A DNA stretch of 64,000 nt from Skermanella pratensis (GCF_008843145.1 NZ_CP030265.1:2094001-2158000), one strand, 5' to 3'; positions 43,101-53,441 are shown, numbered from the stretch's first letter. Notes: generated by a model from the letters alone, not told the origin. A program made the numbers and translations.

Positions 43101-44603
43101 ATGGCCAGCATGGACGCGATACACCGCTCCGACCCCGACCACTCTCGACAGTCCTCGTCCAAGCCTACGGCTTCGTCGGCACGTACCCGGCCCGTGCCGC
43201 TATGCGTGGACATGGACGGCACGCTGCTCAACACCGACAGCCTGATCGAATGCGTCTTCGCCCTGATCAAGGACTGGCGCGTGCTGTTCTCCATGGTCGG
43301 CTGGCTGATCAAGGGCAAGGCGCACTTCAAGCAGCAGCTGGCGCTCCATGCCCGGCTCGACCCGGCGCTGCTGCCTTACAACGCCGGCCTGGTCACTTGG
43401 CTTCACGAGCAGAAGCGGCTCGGACGGAGGCTGATCCTGGCGACCGCGGCGGACCACATCATCGCCGACGCCGTCGCCCGGCACCTCAAGATCTTCGACG
43501 AGGTCATCGCCTCCGACGGGCTCAACAACCTGCGCGGAGCCGCCAAGGCGGAGGCGATCGACCGGCACCTCGACGGCCAGCCCTACGCCTATGCCGGCAA
43601 CGACTTCTCCGACCTGCAGATCTGGCGCCACGCGGACTCCGCCGTCCTGGTCAACGCCCCGAAGAGCGTTTGCAAGGCAGCGGCGGAAATCACCCATATC
43701 GAAGCCCATGTGGACGACCGCGCCCCCTGGACGCGCGCCCTGCTCAAGGCGTTGCGGCCCCACCAGTGGGTCAAGAACGTCCTTGTGTTCGTGCCCATCG
43801 TCACCGCCAGCGCGCTGTTCGATCTCGCGGCCTGGGGCGACGCGGTGCTGATGTTCCTGGCCTTCTGCTGCACCGCCTCGGCCATCTACATGATCAACGA
43901 CCTGACCGACCTCGCGTCGGACCGGCAGCACTACCGCAAGCGCAACCGCCCGTTCGCCAGCGGCGCGCTGCCGCTCTACCATGGTCCGATCGTGGCGCCC
44001 GGGCTGCTGCTGCTGGGCGGGGCGCTCGCCGCCGTCGCCGGTGCCTTCACCGTCGTGGTGCTGTACGCGGTCTGCTCGATCCTCTACTCGTTCAAGCTGA
44101 AGAGCCTGGCGCTGGTCGATCTGTTCATGCTGGCGGCCCTCTACACCATCCGGCTGTTCGGCGGTGGCGAGGCGGCGGGTTATCCGGTTTCGCTCTGGCT
44201 GCTGGCCTTCTCCAGCTTCGTCTTCCTGAGCCTGGCCATCGTCAAGCGCGTCGCCGAACTGATGGCCTTGCCGCCGGAAAACGGAGGTAAGCCCGCGGGA
44301 CGCGGGTATCGCGCCGGGGACATGGATATCCTGCGCCTGATGGGCGTCGCCTCGTCCTTCACCTCGTGCCTGGTGCTCGCCCTCTATGTCCAGTCCGACC
44401 TGGCGCTCGGCCTCAACACGCTGGACGCCCTTTATTGGGCAATCGTGCCGCTGATGCTGTTCTGGCAGTGCCGCATCTGGCTCGCCACCTCGCGCGGCAA
44501 GATGCACGACGATCCCATCGTGTTCGCCGCCAAGGACCCCGTGTCGTGGGTCGTCTGCGGCGCGGTCTTCGCCATCGTCGCCATCGCCCATCTGCCTGTT
44601 TAG
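43101..44603 (+). CDS. HAD phosphatase-UbiA prenyltransferase fusion (DPPR synthase-like)
   Basis: A 500-residue bifunctional protein. The N-terminal HAD domain (about 30-220) has the nucleophile motif CVDMDGTLLNTDS (Asp37/Asp39), ILATAADHII and YAGNDFSDLQIW. The C-terminal UbiA domain (about 235-500) has eight or nine membrane segments and the prenyl-diphosphate motif NDLTDLASDRQHYRKRNRPF near 266. This fusion matches decaprenyl-phosphate phosphoribosyltransferase joined to its product phosphatase: it would move phosphoribose to polyprenyl phosphate and remove the 5-phosphate. Related to Azorhizobium NoeC/NoeH and mycobacterial UbiA. First gene of a four-gene operon. Confidence 0.88.
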   Translation: MASMDAIHRSDPDHSRQSSSKPTASSARTRPVPLCVDMDGTLLNTDSLIECVFALIKDWRVLFSMVGWLIKGKAHFKQQLALHARLDPALLPYNAGLVTWLHEQKRLGRRLILATAADHIIADAVARHLKIFDEVIASDGLNNLRGAAKAEAIDRHLDGQPYAYAGNDFSDLQIWRHADSAVLVNAPKSVCKAAAEITHIEAHVDDRAPWTRALLKALRPHQWVKNVLVFVPIVTASALFDLAAWGDAVLMFLAFCCTASAIYMINDLTDLASDRQHYRKRNRPFASGALPLYHGPIVAPGLLLLGGALAAVAGAFTVVVLYAVCSILYSFKLKSLALVDLFMLAALYTIRLFGGGEAAGYPVSLWLLAFSSFVFLSLAIVKRVAELMALPPENGGKPAGRGYRAGDMDILRLMGVASSFTSCLVLALYVQSDLALGLNTLDALYWAIVPLMLFWQCRIWLATSRGKMHDDPIVFAAKDPVSWVVCGAVFAIVAIAHLPV

Positions 44604-44610
44604 AGGAATC

Positions 44611-45645
44611 GTGACCACTCATCGAATCCCATCCCAGCCGGGCGCGTCCACAGGATCCCGCTCCATGATGCGGCGGGCGGAGTACGGTGCCGTCATCACC
44701 GCGGTGGTCTTCGTCGCGGCCATGACCGCTGCCGGCATCTGGTTCGGCCTGGACGAGGTCTGGCACCGCATGTGGGCGCTCAGCCCCGCCGTCCTCGCCG
44801 GGCTGCTGCTCCTGTCGCTGGTCAACTACGCCTTGCGGGCATGGCGGTGGCACCTGTTCGGCCATCATCTCGGCATCGACGTGCCGGCCGGACGCACCGG
44901 GCTCTACTACGTCGCCGGCTTCGCCATGACCACCACCCCCGGCAAGGTGGGGGAGGCGCTGCGCCTGTGGCTCCTGGAGCGCTGCCACGGCTATCGCTAC
45001 GAGCGCACCGCCCCGCTGCTGATCGGCGACAGGATGGGCGATGCCGTCGCGATCACCCTGCTGTGCCTGACCGGGCTGTCGTCGTTCGGTGCCGCCTACG
45101 GTGCCGGCACCCTGGTGGCGACCGCGGCGCTGGCGGGGGGACTGCTCATGCTGCTGCGGCCTCAGGTCCCGTTGCGCGCCGTGCTGCTGGCCTACGGTCT
45201 GGTCGGGCGCTGGCCGCGCCTGTTCGGCGGCGCCCGCACCGTCGTGCGCAAGACCTCTCGCCTGCTCGATCCCCGTATCTTCGCCCTGACCTCGGCGATG
45301 GGGGTGGTAGGCTGGCTGTGCGAGGCCTATGCGCTGCACTGGCTCCTGACCGACCTGGGCGCCCAGATCACGCTCCAGCAGGCGATCTTCGTGTTCGCCT
45401 TCGCGATGCTGGTCGGCGCCGTCTCCATGCTGCCGGGCGGGCTCGGCGGCACCGAGGCGACCATGTTCGCGCTGCTCACCCTGCTCGGCGTGCCCGCCGA
45501 CACGGCGCTGGCGGCAACCTTGATCATCCGGCTGACCACGCTGTGGTTCGCCGTCGTGCTGGGCTTCGCGGCGCTGCCCGTGGCGCTGAAACTGGCTCGA
45601 CAGCCCGCGGCGGAGCGTCTGGCGACCGCCGACGGAATCAGGTGA
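44611..45645 (+). CDS. Lysylphosphatidylglycerol synthase TM-type flippase-like protein
   Basis: A 344-residue polytopic membrane protein with eight hydrophobic segments. It carries the UPF0104/LPG-synthase transmembrane signature: NYALRAWRWHLFGHHLGI, YVAGFAMTTTPGKVGEALRL, RTAPLLIGDRMGDAVAI and SMLPGGLGGTEATMFALL. The start GTG 44611 follows GAGGAATC. Its place inside the arabinose operon suggests it carries the lipid-linked sugar, or a precursor, across the membrane, but that is inference; the family also includes catalytic and structural members. Confidence 0.87.
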   Translation: MTTHRIPSQPGASTGSRSMMRRAEYGAVITAVVFVAAMTAAGIWFGLDEVWHRMWALSPAVLAGLLLLSLVNYALRAWRWHLFGHHLGIDVPAGRTGLYYVAGFAMTTTPGKVGEALRLWLLERCHGYRYERTAPLLIGDRMGDAVAITLLCLTGLSSFGAAYGAGTLVATAALAGGLLMLLRPQVPLRAVLLAYGLVGRWPRLFGGARTVVRKTSRLLDPRIFALTSAMGVVGWLCEAYALHWLLTDLGAQITLQQAIFVFAFAMLVGAVSMLPGGLGGTEATMFALLTLLGVPADTALAATLIIRLTTLWFAVVLGFAALPVALKLARQPAAERLATADGIR

Positions 45646-45657
45646 GTTATTGATATC

Positions 45658-47007
45658 ATGACTTGGAAGACCATGACCCTGACCGGCTGGGGCCGCACCC
45701 GCCGGGCCGAAGTCGCCGCCTGCCGGCCGGAGCGCGCTCCCGCCGCGGTGAGCACGCTTCAGGGCCGGTTCGAGCACGGCATCCTGGCCCGCGGCCTGGG
45801 CCGGAGCTACGGCGACGCTCCCCTGAACGACGGCGGCAACATCCTGCTGACCGAGCGGCTGAACCGCATGGTCTCGTTCGATCCGGCCGATGGCACCCTG
45901 GTGTGCGAGGCCGGCGTCAGTTTCGACGACCTGCTCACTGCCTTCCTGCCCCGCGGCTTCATGCCGCCGACCTCGCCGGGAACATCCTTCGCCACCGTCG
46001 GCGGCGCCGTCGCCAACGACGTCCACGGCAAGAACCACGACCGCGTCGGCAGCTTCGGCGACCACGTGCTGTGGCTCGACCTGATCCTCCCGTCGGGCGA
46101 GCAGGTGCGCGTCTCCCCGACCGAGCGGCCCGACTTGTTCGCCGCTACCATCGGCGGCGTCGGGCTGACCGGCGTTATCCTCCATGTCTGCTTCCGGCTG
46201 CGCCGGGTCGCCTCCGGCTCGGTCGAGGTGCGGGAGCGGCGGATGCCCGACCTGGACGCTTTCATGGCCGGGCTGGCCGACGCGCGGGAGACCGCCGGCT
46301 ACAGCGTCGGCTGGATCGACGGCATGGCGCGCGGCGGCGCGATGGGACGCGGCATCCTGGAGACCGCGGAGACCGCCCCTGCGGATCCGGCCGGCGCCCC
46401 GCCGAAGGCGCCCGGGAAGCGGGGAGTGCCGGTCGACCTGCCGGGCTTCGCGCTCAACCCGTTCAGCATCAACCTGTTCAACCAGGCCTACTACCGGCGC
46501 GTCCCGGCCGCCGGGCGGACCCGCACCCTGCCGGTGCGCCGTTTCCTTTATCCGCTCGACGCGATCCACGACTGGAACCGGATCTACGGCAAGCGCGGCT
46601 TCTACCAGTTCCAGAACGTCGTGCCCGACGCCCAGGCGCCCGCGGCCCTGCGCAAGCTGCTGGAAGCCATCTCGGACGCCCGCGCCGGATCGTTCCTGGC
46701 GGTGCTCAAGACCCTGGGCGGCGAGGGCAAGGGGCATCTGTCGTTCCCGATGCGGGGCTATACCCTGGCGCTCGACTTCCCCCGGCGCGACGGCGTGGAG
46801 GACCTGCTGGCCCGTCTCGCCGCGATCACCCAGGACCATGGCGGCCGGGTCTATCTCGCCAAGGACGCCGTGCTCGACCCCGCCAGCTTCGCCCGCATGT
46901 ACCCGAAACTGGGAGAGTTCCGCCAAGTGCTCGACCGCATCGATCCCGACCGGCGCATCCAGTCCGACATGTCCCGGCGCCTGGACATCCGCGGGGTGAC
47001 GGCATGA
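45658..47007 (+). CDS. DprE1-like FAD-dependent polyprenylphosphoryl-ribose oxidase
   Basis: A 449-residue vanillyl-alcohol-oxidase-type flavoprotein. The FAD domain shows ILARGLGRSYGDAPLNDGGN, PPTSPGTSFATVGGAVANDV with HGKNHDRVGSFGDHV, and ATIGGVGLTGVI. The substrate domain ends with GGRVYLAKDAV (equivalent of the Lys in the mycobacterial active site) and SDMSRRLDI. The Cys that covalent inhibitors target in mycobacterial DprE1 appears to be Ala371 here (TLALDFP). It should oxidise the 2'-hydroxyl of ribose on the lipid carrier, the first half of epimerisation to D-arabinose. Four-base overlap with the next gene. Confidence 0.9.
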   Translation: MTWKTMTLTGWGRTRRAEVAACRPERAPAAVSTLQGRFEHGILARGLGRSYGDAPLNDGGNILLTERLNRMVSFDPADGTLVCEAGVSFDDLLTAFLPRGFMPPTSPGTSFATVGGAVANDVHGKNHDRVGSFGDHVLWLDLILPSGEQVRVSPTERPDLFAATIGGVGLTGVILHVCFRLRRVASGSVEVRERRMPDLDAFMAGLADARETAGYSVGWIDGMARGGAMGRGILETAETAPADPAGAPPKAPGKRGVPVDLPGFALNPFSINLFNQAYYRRVPAAGRTRTLPVRRFLYPLDAIHDWNRIYGKRGFYQFQNVVPDAQAPAALRKLLEAISDARAGSFLAVLKTLGGEGKGHLSFPMRGYTLALDFPRRDGVEDLLARLAAITQDHGGRVYLAKDAVLDPASFARMYPKLGEFRQVLDRIDPDRRIQSDMSRRLDIRGVTA

Positions 47008-47771
47008 GCGCCCCGACCTGGCTGGTGCTCGGTGCCTCCTCCTCGATCGCCCGCGCCTTCGCGCTGGAGGCCGCGGCCCAGGGCTGCAACGTGATCCTGG
47101 CCGGGCGCGACCGCGACGACCTCGACCGCGGCGCCTCCGACATCCGCATCCGCCACAATGTCGCGGTCACGGCGGTTGACTTCGACGCTGAAGCGGTGGA
47201 TACCCATGATGCATTCGTCAGGGAAGTGACCGGATCGTCCGCCGGCTTCGGCGGTAGCGGGGCCAGTGGTCCGCTGAACGTCTTCCTGGCCTTCGGCCTT
47301 ATGCCGGACCAGTCGGCCATCGACGCCGACCCGGACAAGGCCCAGCGCACCATCATGGCGACATATGCGGGGGCGGTCTCGATCCTGCACCGCCTCGCCC
47401 CGATCCTCGAAGCGCAGGGCAGCGGCCATGTGGTGGCCCTCGGCTCGGTCGCCGGCGACCGCGGGCGGATCAAGAACTACGTCTACGGCTCCGCGAAGGC
47501 GGGGCTGCACGCCTACCTCCAGGGGCTGCGCAACCGCCTGTTCCGCTCCGGCGTGACGGTCACCACCGTCAAGCCGGGCTTCATAGACACGACCATGACT
47601 TGGGGCATGCCGGGGCTGTTCCTGGTGGCCTCGCCGCAGGCCTGCGCCCGCGCCTGCCTGCGCTACGCCGCCAAGGGGGCCGAAGTCCGCTACTTCCCGG
47701 TCTTCTGGTGGATCATCATGACGATCATCCGCTCGATCCCGGAACCAATCTTCAAGCGGCTCAGCATCTAG
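47004..47771 (+). CDS. DprE2-like short-chain dehydrogenase
   Basis: A 255-residue SDR. The NAD(P)-binding motif GASSSIARAF sits at the N-terminus, then the catalytic Ser in VVALGSVAGDRG, Tyr-x-x-x-Lys in NYVYGSAKAGLH and KPGFIDTTMTWGMPG. A C-terminal hydrophobic helix (YFPVFWWIIMTIIRSIPEPI) should hold it at the membrane, as in DprE2. It would reduce the keto intermediate made by the preceding oxidase to the arabinose lipid. ATG 47004 overlaps the stop of the upstream gene in ATGA. Confidence 0.9.
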   Translation: MSAPTWLVLGASSSIARAFALEAAAQGCNVILAGRDRDDLDRGASDIRIRHNVAVTAVDFDAEAVDTHDAFVREVTGSSAGFGGSGASGPLNVFLAFGLMPDQSAIDADPDKAQRTIMATYAGAVSILHRLAPILEAQGSGHVVALGSVAGDRGRIKNYVYGSAKAGLHAYLQGLRNRLFRSGVTVTTVKPGFIDTTMTWGMPGLFLVASPQACARACLRYAAKGAEVRYFPVFWWIIMTIIRSIPEPIFKRLSI

Positions 47772-47779
47772 CCTTGTGC

Positions 47780-47799
47780 GGAGGGGCAGCCGCCCCTCC
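47780..47799. terminator. Hairpin between convergent genes
   Basis: GGAGGGGC and GCCCCTCC form an 8-bp stem around AGCC, between the DprE2-like stop and the FkbM gene stop. No long T run follows, so it is a terminator-like hairpin serving both sides rather than a proven one. Confidence 0.5.
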
Positions 47800-48626
47800 T
47801 ACGACCTGACGCGCTCCGGCGCCCCGGGATCGCGTGTCGCCAGCACGTTCAGGCACTCGCCGAAGCCGGCCGCACCGTCCCGCAAGGCGCCGTCGGGACC
47901 CAACACGTGGCAGGTGAATCCATGCGCACGCAGCCGGTCCAGGATCTCGGCGGCGCCGTAGCCGTACCGGGCGGAGTTCTCGTCGAACAGCTCGATGTAG
48001 ACATTCGATGACACGGACAGGATCCGTGCCGCGCCGTCCAGCACGAACTTCTCGAACCCTTCGACATCTATCTTCAGCAGGTCGATCCGCTCCAGCCCGC
48101 CCAGCAGCGCGTCCAGCGTGGTCAGCGCGACCGCCACCCCGTCGCCGTCCGTCGAGACGAAGTTCATGTCGTCGGCGCGCCGCTGCGAGATCCGGATCGT
48201 TCCCGGCTCCGCCCCGACCGCCACATTGTGGACAGTCACCTGGTCGAAGCCGTTCAATCGCATGTTCTCCCGCAGGAAGCCCGCGATCGTCGGGTTCGCC
48301 TCGATCGCGTGGACCGTGCCGCCGGGGCCGACCCGGGCCGCGGCGGCGGCGGCCAGGGTTCCGACATTGGCCCCGACATCCACATAGGTTGCACCGGGGG
48401 CGAGCAGGCGGGTGACGATCCGCTCGTCAGCCGCCCGTGCGTCCGGGTCGATCCAGTAGGCGCAGGAGACCGAGGACGGGAAGAAGCGCAGCCGGTAGCC
48501 GTCCTTCGGGATGGTGAAGCGGCGGCACAGGCCGGTCTGCCACAGCAGCCGACCCGCCAGGTTGCGGACCGGCCTGTCGCCCCGGATCAGGTCGGCCAGC
48601 CGGCTGGCATAGCGGGAGAGCGCCAT
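47799..48626 (-). CDS. FkbM family methyltransferase
   Basis: A 275-residue SAM-dependent methyltransferase. The SAM site is ATYVDVGANVGTLAAAAAAR with HAIEANPTIAGFL. FkbM motifs follow: GFDQVTVHNVAVGAEPGTI, LLKIDVEGFEKFVLDGA and SNVYIELFDENSARYGY. Start at 48626; the longer frame adds a poor leader. FkbM enzymes O-methylate sugars or polyketides, so a role in modifying a surface glycan, maybe the arabinose-containing one, is possible but unproved. Confidence 0.9.
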   Translation of the reverse strand: MALSRYASRLADLIRGDRPVRNLAGRLLWQTGLCRRFTIPKDGYRLRFFPSSVSCAYWIDPDARAADERIVTRLLAPGATYVDVGANVGTLAAAAAARVGPGGTVHAIEANPTIAGFLRENMRLNGFDQVTVHNVAVGAEPGTIRISQRRADDMNFVSTDGDGVAVALTTLDALLGGLERIDLLKIDVEGFEKFVLDGAARILSVSSNVYIELFDENSARYGYGAAEILDRLRAHGFTCHVLGPDGALRDGAAGFGECLNVLATRDPGAPERVRS

Positions 48627-48633
48627 GACGGGC

Positions 48634-51600
48634 TCAGTACTCCCACTCGTACAGCACGCCGACCCCGGCACCCGAGGTCGTGCCCACGTCGGTGCGGACC
48701 TTCAGGTTGTCGGTCACGTCGATCTCCACCACCACGCGGCTGCCCGCCTCGCCGACCCGCTGTTCCGCACCGACATAGACATCGCGGGAGACGTAGCGGC
48801 CCGCGGCGACTCCGGCTCCCGCCAGCCCTTCGCCCTCTTCGCCGCTCAGAAGCTCCAGCCGGTCCACGCCCAGCGTGTTCCGCAGGTTGTCCAGGATGCC
48901 GGGGCCGCCGCCCACGCCGGCGAGTTGGCCGACGCTCTGGGCGAGCTGCACCGCCTCGATCGCGCTCAGGTCGCTGAACGGCTTGTTGAACAGCACGCGG
49001 GCGATCACCTCGTCCTGCGGCAGCTCCGGCGTGGAAGTCAGCTCGATCCTCGGGTTCGACGCCCGCCCGGTCACCGCGACCACCGCCGTGATGTCGGCGG
49101 TCTGCGCCTGCGCCGCCACGTCCAGCACCGGGTCGGTACTGCCGTCGCCGACGAAGTCGATGTTCACCTGCTGGAACTCGAACCGCTTGGTCAGCAGGTC
49201 GAGCGTCCCGCTGACCAGCCTCAGCCCGCCTCCGACGATCGGCTCCGCCGCGGTGCCGGTCACCTGGATGTCCGACGACAATTCGACATTGAGCCCGCGG
49301 CCCCGGACGAAGATCTGGTTCTGCGCCTCCACCGTCAGGTCGAGGCGGAGCTGGAACGGGGAGGGAGCCTCCTCCGCCGGTCCGCGCGTCGGGATATCGG
49401 CCGTGCCCGGGCGGTTGATTTCCTCCACCTGGATCTCGACCACGCTGGGGGAAGCTGTTCCGGCACCTGGATCTCGGCGCGCTCGATCCGCACCGGGCCC
49501 TGGAGGAGCGGATCGTCGAGCGGCCCGGTCAGGCTCAGCAGCGTGTCGAGCCTGACCGTCGCCAGGTCGATCTGGACCAACTGCGCGTTGCTGGCGCCGA
49601 CCCGGATGTCGAAGGCGCGGGGATCGGTCGGATCGACATTGACCGAGCCGGACGCCTCGACGATGCCGTCGTTCGGTGTCCTGCCGTTGAACTGGTCGAT
49701 GGTCAGCCGGGTGCCGTCGCCGCGCAGGCGCATCACGATGTCGCGGATCACGGTGCCCGCCGCCTGGTTCTCGTAACGGGCGCCGTCGAGCGTGGCCAGG
49801 CCGCCCAGCTGCGGGCTGTCCAGCGACCCGCCGAGGTCGAGGTTCACGTCGAGCCGCCCCTGCGCCCGGTCGCCGGTGGTGGCGAGCAGGTCGTTGAAGG
49901 TGGCCAGTTCCACGTTGCCGCGCAGCGCCCCGGAGACCGGCGCGTTCATCGGCACCTCGAGGGTCAGCGGCTCCTGCCTCAGCACCAGCGGCAGCTCCGC
50001 CGCCAGCCTCATGTCGATGCCGTCGCGCTGCCTGGTCACGGCGTTGCCGTCGAGCGCCAGCCGCCCGTTCCTCCAGCGGCCCGTCGTGGAGATGTCGATG
50101 CCGCTCAGCCCGGCGGCCTCGCCGCCCTCCACGGTCAGGTTGCCGACCCTCAGGTCCAGGTCGGCCCGGGGATCGGCGGTGGTGCCGGCGAAGCTGGCAT
50201 TGCCGTTGACCTGTCCGTCCAGCCCCAGGCCGGGAGCGACCAGTTCCGCCAGGGCCAGCGGCACGCGGGTCAGCGTGGCCGAACCCTCGATCGCGTTCCG
50301 CACCAGCCCGGCGTCGAGCGCGATGCGCCCCTCGTTGCTGGCGAGCAGCAGGCCGCGGACCTCGTACCGGTCCGGACCGATCGTCGCGGTGGCCGGATTG
50401 ACCAGCCGGAACGGCTGCCCGCCATAGGTGCCGTCCAGCCGCTCCAGCCGAAGCCGTTGCAGGTTGCCCTCCCGGGTGAAGCCGCCCGCCAGCGCCACGC
50501 GGGCCGGCTGGGCCGGCGCGCCGGCCTGTCCGCTGGTCCGCGCCTGGAACTCCGCGTCGGCCGGAGTGCCGGAGGCCGAGGCGGTCAGGGTCGCGAGGTC
50601 GGCGCCGCCGGCCGCGATGCCGGAGCCGTCGAGCTTGGCGTCGAACCGCAGGGCGCCCAGCGCGTCGGCCACATCGGCGTTGAGATCGATCCGGTCGGCG
50701 GCCAGCAGGGGACCATCGGGACCGGCGACCAGGATGTTCCGGCCCTGCACCGCGGCGATCGCCGACTGCCGTCCCTGGGGATCGTCCAGCCTGACGTCGA
50801 TCCTGCCGCTGCCGGCCAGCCGCTGCCCGGCAAGGGCGGAGAAGACGCCGAGATCGCGCATGTCCCCGGCAAGCCGTCCCGATGCCGTCATGCGGTCGAG
50901 TGCCACCCGGACGGCACCCGCGACGCGGTTCCGCTCGGCCCCCAGCGATATATCCGACAGGTCGAGCCGCTGACCTTCCAGCGCGAAGCCGGTGCGGGCG
51001 TCCAGCGGCTGCCCGTCCACCACGGCGGAGGCGACCAGGGTGCCGCGCGGGGCGCCGGGCACGCGGGTGGCGCGCAGGCCCACGTCGGCCGTCGGCACGT
51101 TCCGGCCGGCCAGCAGGAGGTTGCGGCCATCCAGGTCGGCCCGCACCTCCAGGGAGTCGAGCGGCCCGGTCGCGGTTCCCTCCAGGGAGGCCGAGCCGGC
51201 GATATCGGTCGCGAGCGGTTCCCTGAGGACGGCGAGGCGCGGCAGGTCGGCCCGCCATCTGGCGTCCAGCCGGTTCTCCCGCAGCGCCCCGGCGGCGGTC
51301 AGCGCCACGTTCCGGCCGTCGATCTTCAGCCTCGGCATGTCGATCGATCCATCGGTCCCGACCGTCACCAGTCCGGCCAGATCGACCTTTTCGCCGGCCA
51401 GCGCGTCGGCGGCCGGCGTGCCGGTGTTCAGGCCGGTGACTCCGCCGGTCAGGTCGGCGCGCACCAGCGTCTCCCGGTTGCCGCCGCTCAGGTCGGCTCG
51501 GACCTGCGCCGCGCCGGCCAGCGGCGTCCCGGCCACCGCGGACAGGCGCGACAGCTCGGGCACGGTCAGGTCGACGTTGCCGGCGATGTCCTGGCCGAAC

Positions 51601-53441
51601 TCGCGCACGGTCGCGGTGCCGGTCAGGCTGCCCACCAGCGCGTTCAGGGCCAGCTGGGTAACCTCGACCGTCCGGGCGGCATCCTGGCTGTTCGCGGCGA
51701 GCCGCAGGGTCACGGCATCGCCCGCCAGGTCGCGCAGCATCGGCTCCAGGGCCGGATCGGTGCTGTTCAGCCCGCGCAGGTCGGCGGTCGCCTCGCCGCG
51801 CAGGATCTGCCCGCCCTGTTCAAGGGCAAGGTCGGTCCGGACGCTGGCGGCGCCCGCTACCGGCACGTCGGGCAGGCGGGCGAGGTCGGGGATGTCAAGC
51901 ACCACCTGCGCGCCGACGGCGTCTCCCCAGCGCTCGACCAGCGCCGTGGCGCCGACGCTGCCGGCGGCGGTGTTCGCGCGCAGGTCGGCGACGCGGATCT
52001 CGCCCGAGCCGGGCGTCACGACGGCGTTGCCCGCGATCGTCACCTCCTGGCCGGCGACCTGCGCGATCCGCGGATCGTCGGGGGACCTGGGGTTCACCAG
52101 GGTCCCGTTCAGCGTGACGTCCATGTTGGAGCCGGGCTGGTCGAGCGGGCCGGACGGGACCGCGCGGAGTTGCAGCACCGCCCGGTCCAGCGCCGCCTGG
52201 GCTGCATCGACCGCCACGGCCGTCAGGTCTGCCGTGACCGTGGGCGCCGCGACCGGTCCTTCCGCCGTACCGGCGAGCCGGACCGACTGCCAGGCCACGT
52301 CGGGCGCCAGCGTCCGGAGCGCCGAATCGGCTCCCGCCTCCAGGGCGTAGTCGAAGTCCAGCGCCTGCGGGTCGAACCGGTAGCTGCCGGACAGCTCCGC
52401 CGTCCCGGCGGCCAGGGTGACCCGGGCCGGGGTCAGGGTCACCCCGCGGTTGGGATCGATCACGGATTCGGCCGAGAACCCGACCGTTTCGCCGACCAGG
52501 GCCGCGGCCTGGGGATCGAGCAGGCGGGCGAAGGCGGAGTCGCCGCGGATGATCATCCCGTATCCCTGGGCGCCCTCCGCGACCTCGACGCCGCGGATCG
52601 TCGCGTCGGCACCGATGCGGGCGACGTCGCCGGCATTTCCATCAAGCCGGCCTTCCCAGCCGGACAGCGGACCGGAGCCCCGCAGGGCGACATTGACCGG
52701 TGGCAGCCCCGGTATGCCGGCAGCCCGAGCGATCACGCCGCCCTCCGGCTCTTCGACCGTCAGGTCCAGGTCGAGCAGGTTGGTGTCCGGCGCGTAGTTC
52801 AGCGCCAGCTTGCCGCCGCCGGGCCTGTCCAGGCGTTCGATGTTCAGGTCGGCGCCCAGGCCCGCGTCGGCCCGGCCGAGCCTGGCGCTGCCGTTTATGC
52901 CCAGGATGGCCGCTTCGCCGCCGAGGACGGGAGCGCCCAGGTGCAGCTCCTTGACCGCCAGATGCCGCAGGTCCAGGCCGACGGGCAGGTCGGGGATCTG
53001 GGGAAGGGAGAAGGGCTCGTCGTCGGGCGGTTCCTCGGGCTGTCCCGCCGGCAGGCGGTCGACGTCCATCCGGTTGATGTCGAAACCCGATATCCGGAAC
53101 TCGCGGCGGAACAGGGCGCCGGCGGCCCAGTCCAGCTTCGCCTCGTCGACCTTGAGCCAGATACCCTCGTCGTCGGCGATGGCCAGGTCGTACAGGGTCA
53201 CGTCCAGGCTCCAGCTCGAACTGACACGGCCGATCGTCACGGTGCGGCCGGGGCCGCTCAGCAGGTTCTGGACCTGGCGGGTGATCCAGCCGGGATCCTG
53301 CTGCCCGGACTCCTCCTGGGCCATGACGGCGATCGGCGCGCCCGCGAACATACCAACCAGCAGCAGCGCGGCACCCACCGACGAACCAGACCTTCCATGA
53401 ATTCCCGCCTTGCCATAGTTCCATATGCCAGGGCGAAACAC
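48634..53441 (-). CDS. tamB: TamB-like translocation/assembly module protein, one frameshift
   Basis: A giant protein of about 1600 residues. An N-terminal hydrophobic anchor (SVGAALLLVGMFAGAPIAV) is followed by a long run of beta-rich repeats, each with pieces like LDLTVEEP, VRADLSGG and VNGNASFAG. The C-terminal DUF490/TamB domain is clear: NQIFVRGRGLNVELSSDIQV, SGTLDLLTKRFEFQQVNIDF, NPRIELTSTPELPQDEVIAR and LFNKPFSDLSAIEAVQLAQS. It forms a lipid-carrying bridge across the periplasm to the outer membrane. The domain sits in a shifted frame: one more C in the run at 49447-49451 (+ strand G run) joins VPEQLPP to SVVEIQVEEI. No TamA gene is next to it. Confidence 0.9.

Noticed and set aside
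43200-44618. 472-codon open frame opposite the HAD-UbiA gene
   Set aside because: Highly Gln/Glu/Gly/Arg-rich composition is typical of the reverse strand of GC-rich coding DNA; the plus-strand gene has all motifs.
44413-46926. 837-codon minus-strand frame across the arabinose operon
   Set aside because: Low-complexity antisense shadow of three well-supported genes.
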